Of a stretch of DNA of 64,000 nt, positions 7,844 to 17,349 are shown piece by piece. A program made the translations under genes and the position numbers. The notes under the pieces were generated by a model. That model made no database searches, was not told the DNA's origin, and saw nothing but the letters and a program-made list of their open reading frames with translations. Position 1 is the stretch's first letter; each line of letters starts with the position of its first letter. The stretch covers positions 1-64,000 of the forward strand of contig CANLZL010000003.1 of assembly GCA_947495575.1 (NCBI GenBank), given 5' to 3'. Origin of the DNA: an uncultured Nioella sp. Lineage in GTDB: Bacteria > Pseudomonadota > Alphaproteobacteria > Rhodobacterales > Rhodobacteraceae.

Positions 7844-9019
7844 TTATGGCCGCTCCACGCAGAGGGCCACGCCCATACCACCACCGATGCAGAGGGTGGC
7901 GAGGCCTTTTTTGGCGTCGCGACGCTGCATTTCGAAAAGCAGTGTGTTCAGAACGCGGCAGCCCGAGGCACCGATCGGGTGACCGATGGCAATTGCACCA
8001 CCGTTCACGTTCACGATCGACGGATCCCAGCCCATATCCTTGTTCACGGCGCAAGCCTGTGCAGCGAAGGCTTCGTTGGCTTCGACAAGGTCCAGATCGT
8101 CAACTGTCCAACCCGCTTTGTCCAGCGCCTTGCGGGACGCATAGATCGGACCAACACCCATGATAGAAGGATCAAGGCCAGCGGTTGCATATGACGCGAT
8201 GCGGGCAAGCGGCTGGATACCGCGCTTTTCAGCTTCGTCGGCCGACATCAGCAAAGTGGCGGCTGCACCGTCATTCAAGCCAGACGCGTTTGCAGCGGTG
8301 ACCGAACCGTCCTTGGTGAAGGCAGGGCGCAGTTTGCCCATGGCTTCAATCGTTGCGCCGTGGCGGATGTATTCGTCACTATCGACCACGATATCGCCCT
8401 TACGGGTTTTGATGGTGAAAGTGGTGATCTCATCGGCGAATTTACCTGCTTTTTGAGCAGCCTCCGCCTTGTTTTGCGATGCAACGGCGAACTCATCCTG
8501 CTGGTCGCGAGAAATCTGCCACTGTTCTGCAACGTTTTCAGCGGTCTGACCCATATGGTAGCCGTTGAACGCATCCCAAAGCCCGTCACGGATCATGGTG
8601 TCGATATATTTCATATCGCCCATTTTCTGGCCCTGGCGCAGCATGGCGGCATGGGGGCTCATCGACATGTTTTCTTGACCACCGGCAACAACAATCGAAG
8701 CGTCGCCCAGCATGATGTGCTGTGCACCCAACGCTACGGCGCGCAAGCCAGAACCACACACCTGGTTGATGCTCCAAGCCGCGCTTTCCTGAGGCAGGCC
8801 TGCATTAATATGTGCCTGACGGGCCGGGTTTTGACCTTGGGCCGCGGTCAGAACCTGCCCAAGAATGGTCTCGGAGACATCGGCCTTGTCCACGCCGGCG
8901 CGCTCAACCACGGCATTGATGACAGCAGTACCCAGATCATGCGCGGGTGTATTGGCAAAGCTTCCAAGGAAACTGCCAACGGCAGTCCGGGCAGCAGAGG
9001 CGATAACGACATTGGTCAT
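7844..9019 (-). CDS. phbA: Acetyl-CoA acetyltransferase (beta-ketothiolase)
   Basis: A thiolase of 391 residues that condenses two acetyl-CoA to acetoacetyl-CoA, the first step of polyhydroxybutyrate synthesis, and can run in reverse. The nucleophilic cysteine is in [17 protein letters not shown] (about residue 89). The C-terminal [19 protein letters not shown] and [13 protein letters not shown] carry the catalytic His and Cys. Start ATG 9019 ([15 protein letters not shown]) is preferred to the track start because it opens the family's conserved N-terminus and AAAGGGA precedes it. It lies before phbB on the same strand. Confidence 0.95.
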   Translation of the reverse strand: MTNVVIASAARTAVGSFLGSFANTPAHDLGTAVINAVVERAGVDKADVSETILGQVLTAAQGQNPARQAHINAGLPQESAAWSINQVCGSGLRAVALGAQHIMLGDASIVVAGGQENMSMSPHAAMLRQGQKMGDMKYIDTMIRDGLWDAFNGYHMGQTAENVAEQWQISRDQQDEFAVASQNKAEAAQKAGKFADEITTFTIKTRKGDIVVDSDEYIRHGATIEAMGKLRPAFTKDGSVTAANASGLNDGAAATLLMSADEAEKRGIQPLARIASYATAGLDPSIMGVGPIYASRKALDKAGWTVDDLDLVEANEAFAAQACAVNKDMGWDPSIVNVNGGAIAIGHPIGASGCRVLNTLLFEMQRRDAKKGLATLCIGGGMGVALCVERP

Positions 9020-9098
9020 GTCAAATCCCTTTCGGTTTTTGGCTATGCGCACTGCCCACTCCTAGGGCCAGCGCGGCGGGAAGAATTCTCTCCCCGGC

Positions 9099-9127
9099 GT
9101 GATACGACCTGTTACGCAGCGTCACAA
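9099..9127 (-). promoter_or_regulatory. Putative sigma-70-type promoter for phbA
   Basis: On the minus strand TTGTGA and TATCAC are spaced by 17 bp, about 80 bp before the phbA start. Only the spacing and the partial boxes support the call. Confidence 0.35.
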
Positions 9128-9189
9128 CAGACACGGTGTCTCAGGCATCCTCAGTCACATTATCGAATGATTTGGGAAGGTCCACAGGC

Positions 9190-10026
9190 TTATTTGAAAC
9201 CAGCTTTCAATTGCGCCTCTGCCCAAGGTGGGGTCAAGGTCGGCGCACCAAAGAGATATCCTTGCATGCAGTTGATCCCGGCAGCGGCCAGCCAATTGGC
9301 CTCCTCCTGAGTTTCGACGGTTTCGGCAACCGTGAACATATCGAAATTACTGGCCAAGGCGATCAAGGCCTCCATCAAAACCTGATTATTCGCATCATCA
9401 TTGACGTTGCGGATGAATTGCCCGTCAATTTTTACGATATCGAAGTAAAACTCCTTGAGGTGGCGAAAGGCCGTGAAGCCGGCGCCAAAATCATCAAGGG
9501 CAAAGGTAATCCCGCGATCCTGCAATTCTGCCATAAACACAGTTACAAGCTCTGGCATCTGCATGGCAGAGCTTTCCGTGATCTCGAGGATCAAACGCTC
9601 TGCCAGCTTTTCATTGGTCGATAGCCCCCTGTTCAGGATCTGCTTCCATTGCGGGTAACCGATGGAACGCGCAGACATGTTGATGGAAAGGCGCAGCGAC
9701 GGATTATGGTTCAGGGCGCGCAATCCGGCGCGCAGAGACGCGCAATCGATCAACCTGCCCAATTCCTGGGTTTCCACCGCCCCCATGAAATCACGAGCCG
9801 GAATCACTCGACCGGTTTCATCCAAAAGGCGAATAAGCCCCTCGTAAAAGGCGACCTTTGACATATCACTGGCCTGCATGATCGGTTGATAGGCCAAGGC
9901 CGTATCGCCCCGTTCAAGCGCTGTGCGCACCATGGACATGGTGTCGCGATTGCGCTGCTCAACAGCAAAATCCAACGGGCTTTCCTGACCCGCATCCACC
10001 AAATTGCGTTTCTTCCGGCCGCGCAT
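9190..10026 (-). CDS. Stand-alone EAL-domain cyclic-di-GMP phosphodiesterase
   Basis: A 278-residue protein consisting almost entirely of an EAL domain, expected to hydrolyse c-di-GMP to pGpG. The signature appears as EGL (FYEGLIRLL, residue 62). The other catalytic and metal-binding positions look intact: N in RLSINMS, E in LILEITESS, DD in FALDDFGAG, K in VKIDGQF, E in TVAETVET and Q in NCMQGYLFG. It has no transmembrane segment and no GGDEF or PAS domain, so it is cytosolic and its input is unknown. AAGGAG precedes ATG 10026. Activity is likely but EGL in place of EAL should be kept in mind. Confidence 0.88.
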   Translation of the reverse strand: MRGRKKRNLVDAGQESPLDFAVEQRNRDTMSMVRTALERGDTALAYQPIMQASDMSKVAFYEGLIRLLDETGRVIPARDFMGAVETQELGRLIDCASLRAGLRALNHNPSLRLSINMSARSIGYPQWKQILNRGLSTNEKLAERLILEITESSAMQMPELVTVFMAELQDRGITFALDDFGAGFTAFRHLKEFYFDIVKIDGQFIRNVNDDANNQVLMEALIALASNFDMFTVAETVETQEEANWLAAAGINCMQGYLFGAPTLTPPWAEAQLKAGFK

Positions 10027-10151
10027 GGCACACTCCTTGACCTGTCCAACGCCAATGTGCGCACGGGCTCGTTAACGCCCGATGAAAGTTGTCATTTCAT
10101 TCAAATTGTCGGTAAAGCTGATCATTCGACTTGCAGAGGAAGGCGACAACA

Positions 10152-10736
10152 ATGAGCGATGGTAGCTGTTCTTGGCCCGGCGATGACCCGTTCTACCGCG
10201 CTTACCATGATGAGGATTGGGGCGTGCCTGAACGCGACAGCCGTGTCCTTTGGGAAAAGCTGATTCTCGATGGTTTTCAGGCCGGGCTTAGCTGGATCAC
10301 GATCTTGCGAAAACGGGAAAACTTCCGTGCGGCCTTTGCGGGTTTCGACCCCAATATCGTAGCAACATGGGGTGAGGCGGAAATCGAAACGTCGCTGCAA
10401 AACCCCGGAATCATCCGCCATCGTGGCAAAATCGCGGCCACGATATCAAACGCTCGGGCTTGGCAGCGTATAGAGGCTGAACAGGGCTTTGACAATTTTC
10501 TCTGGAATTACGTCGACGGCACGGCCATCCAGAACCGCTGGGCAACAATGGCCGAGGTTCCCGCCAAAACCGACCTATCGGAACAGATTTCCAAAGACCT
10601 GAAAAAAGCCGGGTTCAAGTTTTGCGGACCGACAATTGTTTACGCCTTCATGCAGGCCGTGGGCATAGTGAATGATCATATCGTCACGTGCCCTTGCCAT
10701 GCCAAAGTTGCGAAATTGGCGGAACGGCCCCTATAG
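10152..10736 (+). CDS. tag: DNA-3-methyladenine glycosylase I
   Basis: Tag excises 3-methyladenine from DNA. The protein of 194 residues begins MSDGSCSWPGDDPFYRAYHDEDWG, containing the family's N-terminal zinc Cys and His, and ends with NDHIVTCPCH, holding the second His/Cys pair. The central GLSWITILRKRENFR (helix-hairpin-helix region) is typical. ATG 10152 is used, since the upstream codons of the track ORF do not match the family. It stands between the divergent EAL gene and the convergent tlpA-like gene. Confidence 0.93.
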   Translation: MSDGSCSWPGDDPFYRAYHDEDWGVPERDSRVLWEKLILDGFQAGLSWITILRKRENFRAAFAGFDPNIVATWGEAEIETSLQNPGIIRHRGKIAATISNARAWQRIEAEQGFDNFLWNYVDGTAIQNRWATMAEVPAKTDLSEQISKDLKKAGFKFCGPTIVYAFMQAVGIVNDHIVTCPCHAKVAKLAERPL

Positions 10737-10757
10737 GCGTCTGGCAAATTTCGAAAC

Positions 10758-11312
10758 TTAGCTTTCGTTTGGAAGGAAAGCAGATAAAAGCGCCATCGCC
10801 TCTTCGCTGGCCCAATCGGCATCCCCACGTAATCGCCCAACCTCCCGCCCGTCCGAACTGACCAAAACCGTAATAGGCAGGCCCAGCACACCCATATCGC
10901 GGGCCAGATTCTGTCGGGGGTCCAGCAGAATCGGCAACTCTGTCACGCCGATTTCATCAAAAAACCGAGTGATTGCAGGCAATGGGTTGCGCCCTGTGGC
11001 GACCGTTACAACTGCGAAGTCATCACCGCCCAACTCTTGCTGCAGCGCATCGAGCGACGGCATTTCCTCACGGCATGGCGCGCACCATGTGGCCCAAAAG
11101 TTCAGGACCAGGAACTGCCCCTCATAATCGGCAAGCGAAAACTCTGCCCCGTCGGGATCAGTGAAAACAACCTCCGAAACCGGGCGCGGGTCGTCATGCA
11201 AAACCATGGCACGCATGTCACCAACCAAGAGATCCTCGATCCCGTCGGCAATTGCAGTATTTGCACCCAGCCCCAAGGCCATATAAAGCACGGCAAGTCG
11301 AATAAGACGCAT
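10758..11312 (-). CDS. TlpA-like thiol:disulfide oxidoreductase
   Basis: A periplasmic thioredoxin-fold protein of 184 residues, with a signal peptide (MRLIRLAVLYMALGLGANTAIA) and the active site NFWATWCAPCREEMPSL. TlpA/ResA proteins keep periplasmic cysteines reduced, for example during cytochrome c or cytochrome oxidase assembly. The C-terminus (LGLPITVLVSSDGREVGRL) has the cis-proline loop. It is divergent from argH, with only 31 bp between the two start codons. Confidence 0.9.
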   Translation of the reverse strand: MRLIRLAVLYMALGLGANTAIADGIEDLLVGDMRAMVLHDDPRPVSEVVFTDPDGAEFSLADYEGQFLVLNFWATWCAPCREEMPSLDALQQELGGDDFAVVTVATGRNPLPAITRFFDEIGVTELPILLDPRQNLARDMGVLGLPITVLVSSDGREVGRLRGDADWASEEAMALLSAFLPNES

Positions 11313-11343
11313 GATCTAATTTCCTCCGGGGTTGGCTGAAAAG

Positions 11344-12735
11344 ATGTCCGAGAAAAGCTCGAATGCAATGTGGGGCGGCCGGTTTGCCGCAGGTCCAGAC
11401 GCGATCATGGAGGCGATCAACGCCTCGATCGGGTTTGACAAGCGAATGGCAAAACAGGACATCGAAGGCTCTCGTGCTCACGCCGCGATGCTCGCGGCTC
11501 AGGGTATTATCACTGATAGTGATGCCAAGGCGATCCGGGAAGGCCTGCTCACGGTCTTGTCAGAGATCGAGGGCGGAAGTTTCGAATTTTCTGCGGCTCT
11601 GGAAGATATTCACATGAATGTCGAGGCGCGTCTGAAAGAAATCGTGGGCGAACCTGCGGGGCGGCTGCACACAGGGCGCAGCCGGAACGATCAGGTGGCG
11701 ACCGATTTCAAACTTTGGGTCCGCGATCAGATGGATGTGGCCGAAAACGGCCTTTTGGCCCTGGTCCGGGCCCTTCTGGCACAAGCCGAGGCTGGGGCCG
11801 ATTGGGTCATGCCCGGCTTTACCCATCTTCAAACCGCACAGCCAGTCACTTGGGGCCATCACATGATGGCTTATGTCGAAATGTTCGGCCGTGATCTTTC
11901 CCGTTTCCGCGATGCCCGCGCCCGGATGAATGAATCCCCTTTGGGGGCAGCGGCACTTGCCGGCACATCTTTCCCGATTGATCGCGATGCGACGGCGACG
12001 GCGCTTGGTTTTGATCGACCCGCAGCCAACTCGCTTGATGCAGTATCAGATCGCGATTTCGCGCTGGATTACCTCGCATCGGCAACGATCTGTGCCATGC
12101 ATCTCAGCCGCTTCGCAGAAGAGCTGGTGATCTGGTCCTCGGCTCAGTTCCGCTTTGTGACATTGAGCGACCGATTCTCAACCGGCTCCTCTATCATGCC
12201 GCAAAAGAAAAACCCTGACGCGGCCGAACTGATCCGCGCCAAGATCGGCCGTATCCTCGGGGCCAATGTGGCGCTATTGACCGTGATGAAGGGCCTGCCA
12301 TTGGCCTATTCCAAGGATATGCAGGAAGACAAAGAACAAGTCTTTGACGCTGCCGACAACCTCGCGCTGGCTCTGGCCGCTATGGAGGGAATGGTGCGCG
12401 ATATGACCGCGAACCGCCCATCCTTGGAAAACGCAGCGGGATCAGGGTTTTCCACCGCCACCGACCTGGCCGATTGGTTGGTGCGAGTGCTGGACATGCC
12501 ATTTCGCGACGCACATCACGTCACCGGTGCGCTGGTCAAGCTGGCCGAGGACAATGATTGCGACCTGCCCGATCTGACATTGGAACAAATGCAGGGCGTG
12601 CATGAGCATATCACCGCCGATGTATATGATGTTCTGGGTGTGCATAATTCGGTTGCATCCAGAATGTCCTATGGTGGCACAGCGCCCGCTCAAGTCCGCG
12701 CGCAGATCGCACGCTGGAAGGACACTCTCGCATGA
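11344..12735 (+). CDS. argH: Argininosuccinate lyase
   Basis: ArgH cleaves argininosuccinate to arginine and fumarate, the last step of arginine biosynthesis. At 463 residues it has the family length. The fumarase/aspartase-superfamily signature is [12 protein letters not shown] (about residue 280), and the [17 protein letters not shown] segment is specific to the lyase. ATG 11344 is used; the track start is a TTG four codons upstream. The stop overlaps the start of a small lipoprotein gene (ATGA). Confidence 0.96.
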   Translation: MSEKSSNAMWGGRFAAGPDAIMEAINASIGFDKRMAKQDIEGSRAHAAMLAAQGIITDSDAKAIREGLLTVLSEIEGGSFEFSAALEDIHMNVEARLKEIVGEPAGRLHTGRSRNDQVATDFKLWVRDQMDVAENGLLALVRALLAQAEAGADWVMPGFTHLQTAQPVTWGHHMMAYVEMFGRDLSRFRDARARMNESPLGAAALAGTSFPIDRDATATALGFDRPAANSLDAVSDRDFALDYLASATICAMHLSRFAEELVIWSSAQFRFVTLSDRFSTGSSIMPQKKNPDAAELIRAKIGRILGANVALLTVMKGLPLAYSKDMQEDKEQVFDAADNLALALAAMEGMVRDMTANRPSLENAAGSGFSTATDLADWLVRVLDMPFRDAHHVTGALVKLAEDNDCDLPDLTLEQMQGVHEHITADVYDVLGVHNSVASRMSYGGTAPAQVRAQIARWKDTLA

Positions 12736-12881
12736 TCAGAATTGTTTGTACTCTGACCGCTCTCATCCTATTGGCCGCCTGCGGCGTTGATGGTGAACCA
12801 ACCCATCCGGAACCCCGCCCTGAGCCGGGAATTACGCTGACCGGATCGGTTGAAGTCGGGATTGTCGGCGGTAGTCGGTAA
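12732..12881 (+). CDS. Small lipoprotein, translationally coupled to argH
   Basis: An ORF of 49 codons that is too short for the supplied track. It starts with the ATG of the ATGA overlap with the argH stop. The product [20 protein letters not shown] has a textbook lipoprotein signal (LLAAC), leaving a mature peptide of about 32 residues rich in proline and glutamate ([18 protein letters not shown]). Small lipoproteins of this kind after argH are frequent in Rhodobacteraceae. Function is unknown; it may be an outer-membrane-anchored peptide. Confidence 0.8.
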   Translation: MIRIVCTLTALILLAACGVDGEPTHPEPRPEPGITLTGSVEVGIVGGSR

Positions 12882-12992
12882 GAGTAGAGCAATAGTGCGA
12901 TCTTCGCATTAAAACCCCGTTGAACTGCGGGGCTGCCGCGCCTATCGTGAAGAACTTAGGCACGAAAAAACCACAGGAATAGTGTAGCTTTG

Positions 12993-13463
12993 ATGGACAA
13001 AATCCCCATGACCCCCACGGGCTATAAAGGCCTGGACGAAGAACTGAAGACGCTTAAGTCAATTGAGCGCCCGGCCATCATCGCTGCCATCGCAGAGGCG
13101 CGCGAGCATGGGGATTTGTCTGAGAACGCGGAATACCATTCCGCCCGGGAAAAGCAGTCCTTTATCGAAGGCCGCATTAAAGAGCTTGAGGGCCTGATCA
13201 GCCTTGCGCAGGTGATTGATCCAAAGACTCTATCTGGTTCTATTAAATTCGGCGCAACTGTCGAATTGGTCGATGAAGACACCGAAGAAGAAAAAACCTA
13301 CCAAATTGTGGGCGAACCCGAGGCCAAAATCGAAAAAGGCCTGCTCAACATCAACTCTCCGCTTGCCCGCGCCTTGATCGGGAAAGAGGAAGGTGACAGT
13401 GTCGAAGTGAAAACCCCGGGCGGCAGCAAAGATTATGAGATCGTCAAGATCTCCTATATCTAG
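12993..13463 (+). CDS. greA: Transcription elongation factor GreA
   Basis: GreA rescues backtracked RNA polymerase by stimulating transcript cleavage. It has 156 residues with the N-terminal coiled coil ([20 protein letters not shown], ... [20 protein letters not shown]; the acidic tip residues are in GDLSENAEY) and the C-terminal FKBP-like domain ([23 protein letters not shown]). Start at ATG 12993, next to the track's TTG. A second in-frame ATG at 13008 is possible. Confidence 0.96.
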   Translation: MDKIPMTPTGYKGLDEELKTLKSIERPAIIAAIAEAREHGDLSENAEYHSAREKQSFIEGRIKELEGLISLAQVIDPKTLSGSIKFGATVELVDEDTEEEKTYQIVGEPEAKIEKGLLNINSPLARALIGKEEGDSVEVKTPGGSKDYEIVKISYI

Positions 13464-13499
13464 TAGGCTCACTCTGCCGAAACGCGGAATTTGGTGGCT

Positions 13500-14528
13500 A
13501 TGGCAGACGAAAAACAACCATCCAGCCTAGGACTTGGCATCTATACCGCCGAGCGCAGCACGCCTCGGATTACCGCGGTTGAGGTCATCGCGATGCTCCT
13601 CAGCGTTGTGTGGCTGGCGGGAATGCTTTGGTTCTATCTTGGTGCCGGCGTCGAGGCACCCTCGCAAGAGGGCGGCAGCACGCTAAGCATGGTCATTATC
13701 ATGCTAGCCGTCCTACTACCTATCGCTCTGATCTGGGTCGCGGCATCAGCGGCCAAAACCGCACGGATCCTGCGTGAAGAATCTGCGCGCCTGCAAAGCT
13801 CCATCGACGCAATGCGGGCAGCCTACGTTGCGCAACAGCAAAGCAGTTCGATGGATGTACGTCCAGCGGTTGTGGCCAAACTGGATGAAATCGCAGAGGC
13901 GCAAAGATCTACCGAGACGGCCTTGGCCACCTTCACCAGTACCCGAAATTTGGGGCAAGCCTCAGAGACCCGCGCGGCCGTTGTTCACCCTGACACCAAT
14001 ATCGACCAGCCGCAGCCAAGCCTAGCCTTGGCAGGGGCAGATCAACCGCATCATGATCCTATTTCCGTGGCAGATTTTGTGAAGGCCCTGAATTTCCCGG
14101 ATAACGAACATGACAAAGAAGGGTTCCGCACGCTGCGGCGCGCCCTTCAGGACCCCAATACCAGCCGTCTGATCCGATCAAGCCAGGATGTTTTGACCCT
14201 GCTCAGCCAGGACGGAATCTACATGGACGATCTGCGGCCTGACCGGGCCAAACCAGAGCTTTGGCGCAAATTTGCCAAGGGGGACCGTGGAAAAAGCGTT
14301 GCGGGGCTGGGCGGAATCCATGACCGCTCGTCGTTGGCCTTATCCGCGGGCCGGATGAAACAAGATCTTGTTTTCCGCGATGCAGTCCACCATTTCCTGC
14401 GCCAATTCGACCGAACCCTGGTCGATTTCGAACAAAACGCGACAGATGAAGAGATCGTACAGATGTCCGAGACCCGGACCGCGCGGGCCTTCATGCTGCT
14501 AGGACGCGTGACCGGCACCTTTGACTGA
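13500..14528 (+). CDS. Membrane-anchored protein of unknown function
   Basis: A 342-residue protein I do not recognise. The N-terminal part has two hydrophobic segments (about residues 24-46, AVEVIAMLLSVVWLAGMLWFYLG, and 59-82, MVIIMLAVLLPIALIWVAASAA). They are followed by a heptad-rich stretch (ARILREESARLQSSIDAMRAAY). The C-terminal half is soluble and looks conserved (KALNFPDNEHDKEGFRTLRR, MKQDLVFRDAVHHFLRQFDR). It follows greA by 36 bp and may share its transcript. Most likely an inner-membrane protein with a cytosolic C-terminal domain. Confidence 0.75.
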   Translation: MADEKQPSSLGLGIYTAERSTPRITAVEVIAMLLSVVWLAGMLWFYLGAGVEAPSQEGGSTLSMVIIMLAVLLPIALIWVAASAAKTARILREESARLQSSIDAMRAAYVAQQQSSSMDVRPAVVAKLDEIAEAQRSTETALATFTSTRNLGQASETRAAVVHPDTNIDQPQPSLALAGADQPHHDPISVADFVKALNFPDNEHDKEGFRTLRRALQDPNTSRLIRSSQDVLTLLSQDGIYMDDLRPDRAKPELWRKFAKGDRGKSVAGLGGIHDRSSLALSAGRMKQDLVFRDAVHHFLRQFDRTLVDFEQNATDEEIVQMSETRTARAFMLLGRVTGTFD

Positions 14529-14677
14529 GGGCAAATTGACCGGATTGCGGTCAGGGGTCTCCGAGTATTACCAATTTCCGTTTTGAGTCTAAACCTACCA
14601 AGTTTGGATGTCCCAGGAGGTTCCCACTTAACACCAACGGCGGTTTTGCTAAGCTCGTTGTAACTGACTAAACGCAG

Positions 14678-15121
14678 ATGAACGTGGGGGGCTTGATTTT
14701 GGATAGAAGTGCTTTGATTGGGTCGTGGAAAATGAGTGCATGGACGCGGCAGTCGGTGACAACGGGTGAAATTACCGATGCATTGGGCCCCAAACCGATT
14801 GGCTATATCGCATATCACGCAGACGGGCGGATGATGGCCACTGTCTTTAGGCGTGATCGCCCTACCCAAAGCCAAAATGGTTGGACTGAGGGCGAAAAAG
14901 CCCAACTTTTCGACGATATGCTTGCCTACGTCGCGTCTTATTCGCTCGAAAAAGACCGGGTCGTTCATCATGTTGAAGGGGCTTGGAACCCGGCTTGGCA
15001 GGGCGACCTCTCGCGTCCATTTGTGCTCGAAGGTGATAGATTGGTGATTAGTGGCGCCCCCGGTATCGACCCGAAGACAGGCGAAGAGGTCGTCTATCGG
15101 ATGGAATTTACGAAGGTATGA
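14678..15121 (+). CDS. Lipocalin-like domain protein
   Basis: A 147-residue protein with the pattern of the lipocalin-like family (PF13924-type): LIGSWKMSAWTRQSVTTGE at the N-terminus, GYIAYHADGRMMATVFRRDR in the middle and a closing LVISGAPGIDPKTGEEVVYRMEFTKV. These are small beta-barrel proteins of unknown role, often near short metabolic genes. No signal peptide. Start at 14678 is the track start; a later ATG at about 14732 is too far in. The 149 bp before it hold no other gene that I can see. Confidence 0.75.
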   Translation: MNVGGLILDRSALIGSWKMSAWTRQSVTTGEITDALGPKPIGYIAYHADGRMMATVFRRDRPTQSQNGWTEGEKAQLFDDMLAYVASYSLEKDRVVHHVEGAWNPAWQGDLSRPFVLEGDRLVISGAPGIDPKTGEEVVYRMEFTKV

Positions 15122-15234
15122 GCGCTTCAACGACAGAATAACCAAACGCCGGCCAGTATCGGTTTCGGGATACATACGAACAAATACGGACGGTGCCTCG
15201 GTCCCGCAAACCCGCCGCCACCTTCAAGATTCAA

Positions 15235-17349
15235 TCAAACACCGAACCCCTGATAGGGCAAAAAAGTGACGGGATCGCCTTCGGTAATGTCCTGCGCCTC
15301 GAATGGCAATTCGACCAACCCTTCCGCCCAGGTCAATCCGGAAATACGGCCTGAACCCTCGGATTTGAACAGCTCGGCCCTCCCGTCATCGGTCAGCCTT
15401 GCCCGCGGATATTCCGCGCGGCCATGTTTTTTGGATTTTGTGAAGCCCGCCGGTACAGTCATGCGCAATGGTTCTTTCCAACCAGCACCGGCCAAAAGGC
15501 TGAGCGCCGGGCGCGCAAACAGGAGTGCGCATGTGAGCGCCGCAACGGGATTTCCCGGCAACCCAAAAACCGGCACGCCGTGCCATTGTGCCAACGCCAA
15601 AGGGCGCCCCGGTTTCAATGCTATGCGCCAACTGCTTAACGACCCGTGGTCGCGCAACAGGCGGGAAATATGGTCTTCATCTCCCGCAGAAGCGCCGCCC
15701 GATGTGAGAATTGCATCCACGTCTTGCGCAGCGCGGTTCAAAGCTGACCGTATGATTTCAGGATCATCCGGCTGGCGGCCGAGATCGACCACATCATACC
15801 CCCAACCGGCCAGCATGGCGGCCAACATCGGGCGGTTTGCGTCGTAGATTTGACCGGCAGCGGCCGTCGCCCCGGCCTCTAACAACTCATCTCCCGTCGA
15901 AAGGACAGCAACGCGAAGCGGGCGGAACACATCGACCTCGCCAATGCCAGTCGCGGCGAGAAGCGCCAGATCCGGGGGGCGCAGGCAGTGTCCTGCAGGA
16001 AAGATGACATCGCCCTCGACCACATCCTCGCCAGCCTTCCGCGTGTTTGCTCCAGGTTTCACGGCCCCATGAAAGGCCACCGCGTCAGGCGCTACAGCGC
16101 AATCCTCTTCCAAGACAACGGTGTCGACGCCAACAGGTATAGCTGCCCCAGTCAAAATGCGAATGGCATGCCCCGCCGGAACTCTGCCCACAAACGGCTG
16201 CCCCGCGGCAGATCGTCCCTCGACCAGCGGCAGCGTTTGTGGCCCGCTCGTGATTGATGCATGCGCAAACCCGAAACCATCTACGGCGGAATTGGCCGTT
16301 GGCGGGTTCGAGCGTTTGGCATGGACATCAAGCGCGATGACCCGCCCCGCGGCCTGTGAGATGTTCAACGCTTCAGGCACTGTAACTGGCCGCAGCGCCG
16401 CTTTCAGCCGGGCCAGGGCTTGGGGCACTGGGGTCCAGTCCACACCGGGCGGCAGGGCAAAACAGTTGTCTTGCAGACGAGGTGGTGCCAATGGTGGCTT
16501 GGACTGCGCCGCGCGGATCAGCTCGCCCACGTGGCCAAAACCGAAAATCCAGCCTTCATTTTTGTTTCCTTCGGCCAACATCGCGTTCAAGCGATCCGGG
16601 GCGAGGTTACTGAGCGCCGTGGCGACAACTCTGACCTGGGTTGCATCAAGTATCTCGTCAGGTAGGCGCAGTGCCTCGACTTCTTCCGCCAACAAAGAGG
16701 GGTAGATCTCTGTCAGGACAATCGCAGCATCGGGCGTTTCGAAAGGAGCAACAGCAAGATCCGATCCGAAATGTTCACGCAAAGCATGAAGCCGAGGGAT
16801 TCCAAGCAGCGCCTGCGAGCCTACTGAACCCGTGGTAAAAAGCTTCCAGCATGTTTGCGCTCGCAGCACGTATTCCTCAATCTCGCGTCGATCGGCAAAC
16901 GCGGGGCTTCGTGGTTTCGTGCCCTCAAGGTCAGTAGTGGAGCGCCCAGATGGACAGCCCCAGAACGGGCCCGGCGCGTCAAAACGCTGGTTGATCTCTT
17001 CCGCGACATCAAAGCGATTGTTGGCGTTATCGTCGTGATCTTCAATCCGCTCGGAAAGCACTTTCCATAACGCAAGAGGGTCGTGGCTGCCGGTCATCGC
17101 CTGGGCGAAGCCTTTTGGGTAGCCAAACGGGAAATCGAAGCCGGTCAAGACGCGCCGATCTTTCCGGATTTCGCTTTCGAAGAGGTCTATCAACGCGCAT
17201 TGCGCGGCAGACCTCGTGCGGTGATAGGTGACGTCGATCTTTGCGCCACGGGTCACGGCAATCCAGATGGAATCCGGAGATGGCTTTGCGGGCGAGGGTA
17301 CTGACCTTGCGGAATAGTCGACCGCGACGAATGTATCGAAACCGGTCAT
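15235..17349 (-). CDS. moeA: Molybdopterin molybdenumtransferase with N-terminal DUF429-like domain
   Basis: A 704-residue fusion. Residues about 315-704 are MoeA, which inserts molybdate into adenylylated molybdopterin: PPTANSAVDGFGF, VLSTGDELLEAG, TSGGASAGDEDHISRLL and FGLPGNPVAALTCALLFARP are the hallmark motifs. Residues about 1-300 are a separate domain that begins FVAVDYSARS and contains GFDFPFGYP, LTEIYPSLL and a late DATQVRVVATAL. This pattern of acidic residues suggests an RNase H-like fold of the DUF429 kind, whose function is unknown. It overlaps mobB by 4 nt, last gene of fdhD-mobA-mobB-moeA. The MoeA half is certain, the N-terminal assignment is inference. Confidence 0.88.
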   Translation of the reverse strand: MTGFDTFVAVDYSARSVPSPAKPSPDSIWIAVTRGAKIDVTYHRTRSAAQCALIDLFESEIRKDRRVLTGFDFPFGYPKGFAQAMTGSHDPLALWKVLSERIEDHDDNANNRFDVAEEINQRFDAPGPFWGCPSGRSTTDLEGTKPRSPAFADRREIEEYVLRAQTCWKLFTTGSVGSQALLGIPRLHALREHFGSDLAVAPFETPDAAIVLTEIYPSLLAEEVEALRLPDEILDATQVRVVATALSNLAPDRLNAMLAEGNKNEGWIFGFGHVGELIRAAQSKPPLAPPRLQDNCFALPPGVDWTPVPQALARLKAALRPVTVPEALNISQAAGRVIALDVHAKRSNPPTANSAVDGFGFAHASITSGPQTLPLVEGRSAAGQPFVGRVPAGHAIRILTGAAIPVGVDTVVLEEDCAVAPDAVAFHGAVKPGANTRKAGEDVVEGDVIFPAGHCLRPPDLALLAATGIGEVDVFRPLRVAVLSTGDELLEAGATAAAGQIYDANRPMLAAMLAGWGYDVVDLGRQPDDPEIIRSALNRAAQDVDAILTSGGASAGDEDHISRLLRDHGSLSSWRIALKPGRPLALAQWHGVPVFGLPGNPVAALTCALLFARPALSLLAGAGWKEPLRMTVPAGFTKSKKHGRAEYPRARLTDDGRAELFKSEGSGRISGLTWAEGLVELPFEAQDITEGDPVTFLPYQGFGV

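Noticed and set aside
8360-9310. 316-aa plus-strand ORF over phbA and its upstream region
   Set aside because: Antisense to the thiolase; the length is explained by GC-rich codon bias on the opposite frame.
14529-14677. Gap between the greA-linked membrane protein and the lipocalin-like gene
   Set aside because: No hairpin with a T tract, no regulatory dyad and no coding frame were convincing.
14219-15175. 318-aa minus-strand ORF over the unknown membrane protein and the lipocalin-like gene
   Set aside because: It overlaps two well-supported genes and shows no domain.
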